Below are positions 35,281 through 46,625 of a DNA stretch of 64,000 nt, in pieces; within the stretch, counting starts at the first letter, position 1, and every line of letters starts with the position of its first letter. The translations under genes and the position numbers were made by a program. The stretch comes from Stercorarius parasiticus (taxonomy: Eukaryota > Chordata > Aves > Charadriiformes > Stercorariidae): NCBI GenBank assembly GCA_013396915.1, contig VWZL01005012.1, positions 14,553 to 78,552 on the forward strand, read 5' to 3'. The notes under the pieces are model-generated. The model made no database searches. It was not told where the DNA came from and worked only from the letters and a program-made list of their open reading frames with translations.

Positions 35281-38200
35281 TGTAGCGGGTCCGTTCGGTG
35301 ATTGCCATCCTGTCCCTTTGCCTCCTAGGGTTAGGAGAATAAATGTTAAAGGAGTGGAAATATGCAATTTATTGGTGATTTTTTTTCTCGCTTCAGTGTT
35401 TCCTTTGTATGGTTACGCGTGAGACTCTCTGCAGCATCCCTGCCAGCATCAGAATCTTGGCTCTGCAGTGGTCAGGCCTTCAGCAGCGGGGAGAGTTCAA
35501 ACCCTGCTCCTCCGCTGTAGGCTCCCCATACGACAAAGTGCCCAGTTTGGCGGTGGGGAGGAACAAGCCTGGATGTATGTGCATTCGCTGCCCATGGTTT
35601 TTACAGCAGAGAATTTTGTTGCTTGGGACATGCGGTTCACAAGAAGGTATGTGATGGCCGTGTCTTAAACCACGTTGAGGTCCCAGCCTCGTGGACTTGT
35701 GGCTGCATGGCCAAGGCGAGGAGCTGGTGTGTACCCGTATTTCAATGTCTAGGAGAAGAAATATCCCCCAGCAAGTGTCAGTCCCTTTGAGATAGTGCTC
35801 GCCTTCATCACTCTGTGTTTCAAACCAATGATCCTGTGTGGCCATGTTAAATGGCACACCAGCATCAACTGGGATGCTCCTCCTTTGACCTTTTCTAGGT
35901 ATTTTGGTTGAGCTCTGCTGAGTTTTTAAGGTAACACTAAGAAAACAAGGAGGAGGGATGTTCATTTAATTTGGTGAAATCAATATTAAATTTATTTTAT
36001 CTTGACCTGTGAAGGGCTTGGGTGCTTTGTAGCATGTTGGGTAATTATCCCAAAATGAGGAGCAGGTCTCTATATGTAAAGGACCCGGAGAAGGAACACA
36101 AACATTTCCTCAGTACCAAGAGTGGAACAATAGCTCATTGTTGGGAGGAAGGGATTGCAGAAAAGCAAGGAGGCTTTCAGAAATGGGGGGTTTATTTTCT
36201 ATAGCTTACTATTTATATTACACTTGGAGGCTCTTTGGGAACTAGATGTCCAGTTCCTGGAATGTGTGTCCCTTGGTGGAGGAAGGCTGGGCGCGAGCAG
36301 AGCATGGCCTTTCAGTCGGTGTTTGTTCACAGACAATGGTTACGGGCCGCTTGGAAAGCGGCTCTGTGTTCATGCGAGAGTCCCCTCGCTCTCTCCTCGC
36401 AGCTTGGCAGCTGAGGAGACGTCCCCTAAAGAGACAGGACTCTTCTTCCTCCCACCCTCACTTTCTTTCTGCTATATATCACGCCGTTGAATAGGCTTGC
36501 ATTGACCAGAAAGACAAAGAAGCCTTTCAGGCTCTAGCTTTAGCCACAGCCAGTGTGCTGTGGGCTTTTGTTAATACTTTCAGTCCCCCCTTTCTCTTTC
36601 AGCAGCCCTCACTCGCATTGTTAATACATTTCGGGAGCAGCACTGATATTTCTGAGTGTATTTTGTTTGCTCAGTTCGCAGGAAAAGTTGCAAAAAGCTG
36701 GGGGGAGAGAATGCGCGGTGCCTCTTACGTTTTCCGCGGAGTATTTTCTTTCATGCCTTTAGCAGGGAAAAGTGGATGGTGTAAACAGATCCTGGCAAAT
36801 CCTTGCAGGAGCGGGACGTGGCTGTGGAACGTTAACGCCTGTGCGGGCTGCGCGCACGCGGAGGCTCAGTGGCTGGTTCTAGTGCTTGGGAATACTAAAT
36901 GGCTTTCCCCCGCCCTGGCTGGATTAGTCTCCATGTTGTCCTGTTTAATTTTGTTACTGCATTAGCCAGCTAAAGATGTAAGCTCTTATTAAAACAGCTG
37001 TTTCTGCTAAGTGGCAGTATAGAGTTGAAGAGTATTGTTCAACAGTTATAAATTCATCCAGCGTCATCCTAAACTGACTTTATTTTGCCAGTGGGTGTCT
37101 GGGGTGTGTGTTTTCTCCTCCGGATAGGTAGAGACAACCGAAAGGAGAGCTATTTTTCCAGTTCCACGTTAGTAAATCCGAAAGCTGCTGGTAGGTGCTC
37201 TGTAATCATTGTGAAACATCAGGATGGCAATTAATTCCTGGAAATCAACTGTTAGGAAGCAGCTGATGGAAAGCGCTGGTGCAGAGCAGGCATGCAAAAA
37301 TAAACGTCAATGCTGCCAGGAGGAAGGATCGAGGTAGAACGATGATGTGTGTGTTTTTTTTTTTTTTGTTGTTGTTATCGTGAAGTGCGGACTCATTTTT
37401 GGGGGAGTGTGTACTGTTGGGTGAAATAAACCGGGAGAACAGGACAGCAATGAGTGTGGTTGTGCAGATGAGAGAGTGTCAGCAATACTGTCATGATCGA
37501 GAGATGACCACAAAGACTGCCCTGGGCTTCGAAAAATCTCAGTGCGCCTTTTTTTCCAGAAATAGTTGTTTTTTCGGTACTCTAAACCAATTTTTAATAG
37601 CATGTAAAGCTGTGTCATCCTCAGCTAGCATCTTCTCGACTAGAGTGTGAGTTGTGGAGTTCAGAGGAGTAAGTGAGGCTGTATTTCTGCACCTTTTAGA
37701 GGATAACGTAACACTCTATGGTGAATAAGTGACAAGAGGGAAGAAAAATGGCATTCAGACCCATGGAGGGGCTTGAGCAAGTGGCAGAAGAAATACTTGT
37801 CATGAGAGCATGACTTATTTATTTTTTTTTTCCCTAATGGGAGGATGACTTAAACTGTTGAATAGATGGATGCTGAGCCCACAGTTTCAAGCTGGAAAAA
37901 GGAGCCGCAGACACGACTGTTCATCACTCCCCACCTTGTGCCTTGCAGTTGGGCAAGAGCCGTTGCCCAGCTCTCCCCATGAGAAAGTACCCGCCTGCAC
38001 ATGTGCTTTTTTTTTAAGGACTTGAAGGCTTTAAGATCCATAGTCTTTAATAAATTAAACCAATTTCAGATAGATACAGCAGTACAGGGATGTAAGACTG
38101 GAGAATGTGCCTAGGTCGGCGTTTTTTGCCAGCTATCTGGAGGGGCGCGGATCTGTCTTATCGCAGTATATTTGATCATTTTGAGCATATATTTTTCAGT

Positions 38201-41200
38201 GATGCTTTACTACAGCTTTTTTGTAGTGTTTTCTAACTCAGCGTATACCTACACAAGCGAAACAGGAATCGGTGCGTCCCCTCTCGTCTCCCACCTCTTG
38301 ACACCACCCCATTAAATGGGATAAACCAGGTTTTGAAATACTTTGAGACCACTCAATAAAACATGGATCTGGTTTGTGTTGTTGCGCTGGGGGAGGAAGC
38401 TCTCCGTCGTCTCAAATTTAGCTTTGCGTTTGAAAGGCTTCCTTCATGTATGACCAAAAGAAAAATCTTAATTAACTTCTTTTAACTCCTTCTGAGTAAT
38501 TACTTTAGCCAGGGAAGACTTCACGACTGGTCGGCCACACAACACAAACGCCTCTCGCGCCTTGGTGAGCGTTGTCTTAATTCTGTTATTCTTGTCAGAG
38601 GGTCTGGTTCTAGTTTCTTGGGGGGGGTTTTAGCTTTGTGAGTGAGTGCCTGGGGTAAAATCGCTGTGTGGCAGCGAAGCCCAATAGGGGGAGTCTGAAC
38701 TTTAAATAAAGCCTTGTCTGAATTCCTTCCAATTTCCTGTACAAAGAGATGAGCCTTGCCGCGTGTCTAGAAGGCTAATAAATTTAGGCTCTTGTGGATC
38801 AAAGGGGAAATGAATTTGAAGGCCTAGGGGCCTTCGCTTTACTTAAAAAGTATGGAATGTGTCCGTGAGACAACACTCAAGTTGTTCTTTCTACTCTTTT
38901 TTTTTTTAATTTATGCACAAATTTTTCCAACAAAGTAAAAATAAATTGCTTTCTTCACGTCTTCAGTGAGTGAAATGGTGTAACTGCCCTGCTGGCTCTC
39001 CCTTTGGTGGCAGAGGGGTTGGACCTTGGGAATGGACCAAATTTGGTGGATTTTTGCCCACTTAGCCCTAATGGAAGCAGGGTATGTTCTTCTAACCCCC
39101 TCTGCCCCCAAAGCTACCAAAACCATGGAGCGCTTCCACATCGCTTGCTGCAAAAAATCCACCAGGTCTCTTCATTACAGCTGAAACAAAGTAGGTTTCT
39201 GAGTTGTTCCGCTTGGTTTTCCTTCTTTTTGTGTGTGGGGGGGGAAATCTGCCACCTTCCTCTGCAAGCCTTTCTCGAAGGTTTGTTGTAATAAAAATGT
39301 TGGGTTTAAAAGCCCTGGCATAGGTTTTGACCTTGGGTGCCCTTTTTACTGCTCTTCTTTTCCTGTCTTTGATGTCTGAGTGCTGCATATTTGTGGCGAT
39401 TTCCACAGGCATGTGTTGTGCTCAGGCAGACGTGGCTGTGCTTCCGGACTTAAAATGCCGGTGCTCAGACTGGGGTTTGATTAGTTTCGAGTCAAGAGAG
39501 ATTTTTATAATGCATAACCATCAGCCTGGGACTCTCAGATCGGCTAATTAATTATGGGGAGCATTGTCGGAGCGCGGAGGTGGGAAGCAGCTCTGGGATG
39601 GCTGGAGGGGGATTGATGTAAGGAAGTTAGGAGGGGGCTTGACCAAACTTGTGGGATGTCTTGACCCTCTAAACCATTCCAGGGACACCTCCATCAGACA
39701 AGGGAGGGGACAATCCCGGTTTTAGTCCCTTAAGCCTTTCCTATTCCGAAAACATAATATCCAGTTGCATGCATGTCAATGCTGGCTTAGCCGAACTGGC
39801 AGAAGCACCCATGGAGTGCCTCCCGAGCAGGAGAATCCAGCGTATTAAATGTGCGTATTTGACTTTATGTGGTGATAAAAAGTGCCGGCAGCTGCTAAAG
39901 CTGGGTCAATAGTTGCCTTCCGATTTGGGCTGATACCGGAGAAAGCTTTTCTGTCTCCCTGATGTAGCTCGAGTACAGAACGCAGGGGATGAGTCAGAAG
40001 ATGGCAGGACGAGCTGCGGCCTCTGGTTTATCGGTGGGCTTGTGCTGAGAGTGGCCGGATTCGCACCCAATTGCTGGGGTAGCCTCGTGGGCTTTCAAAT
40101 GTTTGAAGGAATTTGATCAACTCTTCTTTTATTTAAGTCCTCGCATCCTCTTCCTTAATTTCCCCTCCTACCTCTGCATTTTCAGCTCTTCTGGCAGGAA
40201 ATAAATATAAACTTGCTGGCTTTTTCACATCCTCTTACTAATTCCCATAGTATCGCTTTTCATGCAAACTCTTCTGTTTCACGTGTCTGTCCTCTTGAGG
40301 TCTGTTTATGTTGGGTTTTTTTTCCTTTGAAAATTTGAACCTGCTGGGAAATAGGCACATGGAGATTTATTCTGTAGGACTGTGGATGATTTGCCGTGGA
40401 CCCAGGCCACAATCAGTGCAGGGATTTGGGTAGGGGACCAAAATTCAGGTGCTTAAGGGATACCTGGCACTGCTGTTCGCTCCTTTTGCTAAGTAGCTAT
40501 TGGATATCAAAAGCATTTGGGGGGGATGAGAATCCAGAACTTCTTTTTTCTCTCCCCATATGCTGTAAATGCCCATTTCTTATGCTCCACCATCATCCGT
40601 ATCGCTCCAAAGAAATAGTGAGTCAGCTGTGGCTGCTCAAAGGAGTTATTGAAGCGCGTGAGCCCCGGAAGCCGTCGCAAACTGTGTCATGAGCTGGTTA
40701 ATTCAGTGATCGGGAGGCCCCAAAACCAGGAGGGGAAGGCAGGATCTTGGGCAGACAGCTCTTCTGAGCTCTTCCCCACTGGCTAGCGTGGATGAGCAGC
40801 GGCGTCATTAGCGCCTGCCTCGTTATTCACTGTGCAAAGCATGTAAGCACCAGGCTCAGAGCTGAACCTTTTAATTTGGGCAGCAGGGCATTGCAGCGCT
40901 CCACATGATCGCACCCAAATCTGTATACACACTTCACTCTTAGAGGCTGAGTTAAAAATCATCGAGCTTCGAAAGCGGGCAGTGTGTCTTAAGGGAGGAT
41001 GTGAAGGCTGACCTGGGGATGCTCAGCTCCAGAATGGAGATGGTGGCTTACCCGGAGGTGTCAACCCAGCCTGGGTCGCTTGGCTCATGGCGAAGGAGGA
41101 GAAAGGGCAGTAGCTGAAAATTAAAGGGAACAAACTTAGCTGCTGGCTCAGCTTGGCTCTCAAACCTTGCTTCTCACGGTTCTTGCTGTGACAGTTTTAG

Positions 41201-43214
41201 GAAGTTAAGAAACGCCTTGTTCCTCCTTCTGTGTCTCCGGGAGGTTATCAAGGAGGTGTGCCCACGGCTTGGCTGTGCTTGGAAAAAAATAAAATAAGGT
41301 TGGGCGGGATGCTGTCGGTCACTGTGCTTCAGGAGTCAGCTTGGAAGAGGGGAGGAGATGTCGTCCGGTCCTGTGCTGAAGCCCCAGGTGGGACATTGGC
41401 TTTTGTGTGAATCATCTGGGGTCAGAGGCAGCCACACGTAATCACAGAATAAGAGGCCTGTTGTTCTAAGCGCATGAACTGGTTTCTGCGCTCTTAAAAG
41501 ACGTCAGGAAACAGAAACTCTCTTCTAGAATCAAGTGCTCTTCCGATGACGTCCGCAGCCAAGGGGATTAACGCCACTGAAGGAGAAAATGTGATTATTA
41601 TTTTTATTTTTAACTTTTACGAATATGAGTCCCTCTCCTTCTGCAGCAAGAGTATGATAGACCCGATAGCAGTAAAAACAAGCAAAAGCTGATCATTCAG
41701 TCTGTATTTCAGTGACCCTTAAAATGTAGCAGATAAGGTAAACGCCAGCTAAAGTAATGTGAAATTAAAACAGTCATAGTGGAAATCGGAGTGAATCCAG
41801 AATAAAAAATGAATGCTTCGCAGTAATATTTAATAGGAGCTGCATGGTGGTGTGTTAACTTTCTTTGCTTGAGCTCTGTTCTGTAGCCTTAATGTTTCTT
41901 ACTTCTCTTGGCCGATGGCCCTGTCAGGCAGTAAATGGCCTCACTGTGCCTGGTTCCATATCTCGGCACATCTCAGATTCCCGTTGCCACTCAGAGGATC
42001 CTAAAGAGTGCTCGTCGTTTTCCGTTGGAGAGCGTCTGCCTCCCCAGAGGACTGGGAGAGCTGTGCCCACTCCTTTCCCCCAGCACCGGCTCTTCGGTTA
42101 CGGACACGCAAAAGGAGGGAGCCCTGTGGGCTGGGTTTTGAGTGGATGGGGATTTCCTCGGGTGGAGGGTTTTTTTTTTCCCCCTTGGAAGCAGTAATAA
42201 GTCAAAGCTTGACTACGCCAGTCCCTTCAGTAAGGAAGGTAAGGCCTAAAGGATTTTTCCTTTTTCAGGGCTGTTTTCTATGCCATAACAGGGAATTTAT
42301 TTTCTAGTAAAAGGGTGGAAAGAAACACTCTCCTGTCAGTAGGGTCATCCACGGATTGCCTTGGGGGGATTTGCAGTTGTATGTATCAGTCAGTTTTTAT
42401 ACCTGTTGTCTTTACCTTACGTGCCACAGCACCAGCTAACCCGACCCGTGACAAAGTTGGTCCTTAAAGAAGTAAAATGATGTGATTTTCCCTGCTGCGG
42501 TGGGGCTCTTACTGCAGGATGACGAGCAGCATTGCAGGCGCGCCAGAGGAGGCGGCTCCTGTAGTGTTAGATTTTACCCACCGAGCTGAGGAACCACATC
42601 TGTTTGGAAAACAGCCTTCTCTGTTCCGTACCTGTGCACAGCTCCTTGCTTGTCCCAGCAAAAGGGTTTTGGTTTCTTGGTTTTATGGAAGGCCTTGTAA
42701 CCGTTTGCCTTGATGCATTAAGAATATCCCTAGGCACGTTTGGTGTAAGTCAACTCAACTGTCAGTGTCCGTTTAAACAACAGGAAGAAAAAGCCTTTTT
42801 ATGTAGGCAAGGACAAGTACTACAGGCTGTATCAGATTTGATTAAATGAATCAGAATGCAAGGTCTGGAGATCCTGGTGGGGATTTCCAGTTGGGTTTTC
42901 CCTTCAAGAGCGCTGTTGGTTGGGATCGGTGTATGGTAAAGATTAACACTGGGTGGTATGAGACGGAGAAAGGCGGGGTTATGTAAAAGCGAAGATGACT
43001 GATGAGATAGCTGACCTTGCAAAATACTTTCTCTTGGCAATGTGCTCTTAAAATATGGAGGAACGCATCACAAGATGTATATACAATCACTTCTGATTAT
43101 ATTTATAATACGAAAAGATATCATGCTTAATATTTCACTTAAATGGAGAAGCAGCTTCTCCTGCAAACTCTGACCGATGCTGTGTGCTAAGAAACCCCAC
43201 GTAAATCCACAGGT

Positions 43215-43245
<31 letters not shown>

Positions 43246-43744
43246 TAGAAGCGTTCGGACACAGGCATAATTACGTAAAACTTGTGGTTTTACTATAAAT
43301 TATTCTATCGTTATCTATATTTTCAATTAATCCATTTAGTGAGTGCATGTGAAAAGTTGCAAACAGCGTAGCTCAGCTTGGGCTAAAAATCTATATGTTT
43401 TAATTCGCTGAGAGGGTCTCTGAAGAGCTTGGTTCGTTTTGCTGTACTCAAAGGCTTTTGAATTCTACAAATTCTGTTTTCTCTTTTTTTCTTAAGCAAA
43501 ACTCAGAATCTTAAATTTTGCAAAACCCTGGTTTACACGTCCTTAAAATCTACTTTTTCAAAAACGGACTTAACCAAAGTGGTTTAATGAAGTGTGAGAT
43601 TCGCCTGGCTTCAAGGTAGCTTGTTTTGGGTTGGTTTTTTTGCATTCTGCTCGTTTGTTGCCGAGGCTCAGGTGATGGATTGGGGGTGGGATGTGGGGGG
43701 TGCGAGTTGGGCTGTGCCCGTCCTCGGCACTGGTTGCAGATTAT
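35281..43744. other. Exon-poor intronic-type sequence
   Basis: About 8.5 kb without a gene I can support. Open frames are short and unlike known proteins. T-runs occur near 37,357-37,367, 37,823-37,832 and 38,899-38,909, and a (TG)n tract lies at 43,217-43,245. Confidence 0.6.
43217..43245. repeat. (TG)n microsatellite
   Basis: About 14 uninterrupted TG dinucleotides, the longest dinucleotide repeat noticed in the window. Confidence 0.97.
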
Positions 43745-44150
43745 AGATTCATAGAATGAGTTGGGTTGGAAGGGACCTTTAAAGGCCATCTAGTCCACCC
43801 CCCCTGCCCTGGGCAGGGACATCTTCAACTAGATCAGGTTGCTCAGAGCCTCATCAAGCCTGGCCTTGAATGTCTCCAGGGATGGGGCCTCCACCACCTC
43901 TCTGGGCAACCTGGGCCAGTGTCTCACCACCCTCACTGTAAAGAACTGCTTCCTAATGTCTCATCTAAACCCGCCCTGCTCTAGTTTAAACGGTTTCCCC
44001 TTGTACCATGGCTCCCCTCCCTGATCCAAAGTCCCTCCCCAGCTTTCCTGTAGGCCCCCTTCAGGGACTGGAAGGGGCTCTAAGGTCTTCCCGGAGTCTT
44101 CTCTTCTCCAGGCTGAACAACCCCAACTCTCTCAGCCTGTATAGCAGCCG
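43745..44150 (-). mobile_element. CR1 retrotransposon fragment
   Basis: The minus strand contains the CR1 3' segment, ending CTCATTCTATGAATCTAT. Upstream of it, on the same strand, is the LREFGxVQPGEEKT-type ORF2 tail seen as GGAGAAGAGAAGACTCCGGG. It is about 400 bp, 5'-truncated, with a stop-interrupted frame. Confidence 0.92.
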
Positions 44151-44183
44151 GGGTTAGAAACCGGGTACAGGATTGTACTTAAA

Positions 44184-44201
44184 CCAGGGTTAGGGTTAGG
44201 G
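44184..44201 (+). repeat. Short telomere-like (TTAGGG) run
   Basis: CAGGGTTAGGGTTAGGG gives about two and a half TTAGGG units, about 35 bp beyond the 5'-truncated end of the adjacent CR1 fragment. It is too short to be called a true interstitial telomere array. Confidence 0.6.
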
Positions 44202-45516
44202 AAACTTGTGGTGGTAGCATTGGTACCCAAATGCTTACGGTATTCCTGATTAACCCCTATTTTATCTTTTTTAAAGGAATATTCATTTTTAGTCATAGGT
44301 GGAAAAGTCATAAACCCCTCCCTTTCATTAGGTGCTGCAAAGCCTAGATAGGACTTTGTCAAACTTGAATGCAAAGCTTATAAATGCTGAAATGCTGTTT
44401 CTGTTACAGTATTTAAGGAATATATTTCAGAAGTACCTGGGAAAATCAAAAGTTAGTTTGCTGGTAGCGGGCAGCGTAACTGCACTTGAAATGTGTTTTC
44501 TTTATGCCGCTTTCTGCTTCTGCGTAGCTTTTCCTCACTTGAAAAAGAAAAGCTCTGTCTGTGCTGTGCAGGTAAGAGCCGACCTTGGAAACGCTTGGCT
44601 TATGTTAAAACCACTTGGTTGCAGAAGTGGTTATTACAGTTTGCAGTTCTGGTGCCATCAAACGGATTTATTTGCTGAGAAAAATATTAATGCATTGTAA
44701 TCTTTTTATTGGCTGTGGAAAAATAGAGAAGGGCGAAGAGTGAAATGACTGGGGAGGAACGGGAAGGGTGCGATACTTTTCATTTTAAAGTATTATCGAA
44801 GATTATGGAAAGAGAGCTCTTTATGCGGATAGGGATACGATAACTGTTTGAAAGACAGATGCGGTGCTTCGGGCATCTATGAAAAATAGTTTAAAGTTAA
44901 ATCTGCTTAAAAATCTGCATCACTCCCTATTTTCACTGTGCAACACGGGGATGCTTTAATTGTTCCTGAATTAAAGAGGCTTTAATATTTCCCCGTGAAA
45001 CAGATAGCCTCCACTGTGGAAGTTCGTAATGATGATCTGAATACCCGTGTCTGCACGACCTCTGTAGATTGATGCGGTTACATGCTGAGGAGGACCAGTG
45101 CCTGAAAAAGCTTCCTCTGCTTGCATGCCCTGAGCGTTGTTCCCGAGGCCGGCAGCTCTGCTGAGGAGCTCCCGGTGTCACCGTCCCACTCTGCCCCAGG
45201 AGTGGCGCGGAGCTTGTGAGCTGCCAGTCGGCACCACGGGATCCTGGAAACTGGTTCCCACCTCCAGGGACCTCTTCAACTAATGAAGACATGGGCCCGG
45301 TCTTCACGATAATACACCGTATCTTGCATAAATTTAGAACAGAGTGCAGCCAATTTCACAAGCTGCTGCTAAATTATTCTTTCTCAAGCTGTGCCAGATA
45401 ACTTCACGCACCGAAGTAGCACTAGCGGGAGGTTTCTTAGCAAGGAGTTTTAGACCTCACGTCCTCCCGTACCAGCATTGCATCCTTCTTTGAGGACCTC
45501 CGTATGAAATCAGTTG
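44202..45516. other. Exon-poor intronic-type sequence between two CR1 copies
   Basis: About 1.3 kb. The 122-codon frame at 44,332-44,700 lacks recognisable features. Nothing else was supported. Confidence 0.55.
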
Positions 45517-46625
45517 TAGAACACAGAATGGTTTGGGTTGGAAGGGACCTTAAAGGTCATCTAGTTCCAACCCCCTGCCCTGGGCAGGGACACCTCCCAC
45601 TAGACCAGGCTGCTCAAAGCCTCATCCAGCCTGGCCTTGAACACCTCCAAGGATGGGGCATCCCCAACTTCCCTGGGCAACCTGTTCCACTGCCTCACCA
45701 CACTCACAGCAAAGAATTTCTTCCTAATATCCAATCTAAATCTACCTTCTCTCAACTTGAGGCCGTTACCCTGTGTCCTATCATTACACTCCCTGATGAA
45801 GAGTCCCTCCCCATCCTTCCTGTAGGCCCCCTTTAGGGACTGGAAGGCCGCTATAAGGTCTCCTCGGAGCCTTCTCTTCTCCAGGCTGAACAACGCCAAC
45901 TCTCTCAGCCTGTCCTCACAGCAGAGGGGCTCCAGCCCTCGGATCATATTTGTGGCCTCTGCTGGACCCGCTCCAACAGGTCCATGTCCTTCTTGTGCCG
46001 AGGATTCCAGAGCTGGATGCAGTACTCCAGGTGGGGACTCAGCAGAGCAGAGCAGAGGGGCAGAATCACCTCCCTCGACCTGCTGGCCACGCTTCTTTTG
46101 ATGCAGCCCAGGATGCGGTTGGTGCTCTGGGCTGCGAGCGCACATTGCCGGCTCATGTTGAGCTTCTCGTCCACCAGCAGCCCAAGTCCTTCCCCTCAGG
46201 GCTGCTCTCAGGCCATTCTCCGCCCAACCCGTATTTGTGCCTGGGATTGCCATGGCCCAGGTGCAGGACCTTGCACTTGACCTGGTTGAACTTCATGAGG
46301 TTCGCACAGGCCCACCTCTCCAGCCTGTCCAGGTCCCTCTGGATGGCATCCCTTCCCTCCAGCATGTCAACCGCGCCATACAGCTTGGTGTGGTCGGCAA
46401 ACATGCTGAGGGTGCACTCGATCTCACCGTCCATGTCACCAACAAAGATGTTAAACAGCACCGGTCCCAGTACTGACCCCTGAGGAACGCCACTCGTCAC
46501 CGGTTTCCACGTGGACATTGAGCCATCGACTGCAACCCTTTGAGTGCGGCCATCCAGCCAGTTCCTTATCCACCGAGCAATCCATCCACCAAATCCACGC
46601 TTTTCCAATTTAGAGACCAAAAACA
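45517..46625 (-). mobile_element. CR1 retrotransposon fragment with partial reverse transcriptase
   Basis: The longest CR1 copy here (about 1.1 kb). On the minus strand the upstream frame shows reverse-transcriptase blocks: [30 protein letters not shown], then the palm box as FADHTKLYG, then [21 protein letters not shown] second frame continues with [17 protein letters not shown] and [19 protein letters not shown]. The frame changes and the altered palm box (FADH instead of FADD) mark it as dead. It ends at 45,517 with a CR1-type terminus. The endonuclease region is missing. Confidence 0.95.

Noticed and set aside
39092..39412. Minus-strand 106-codon basic frame
   Set aside because: No recognisable motif; length expected by chance.
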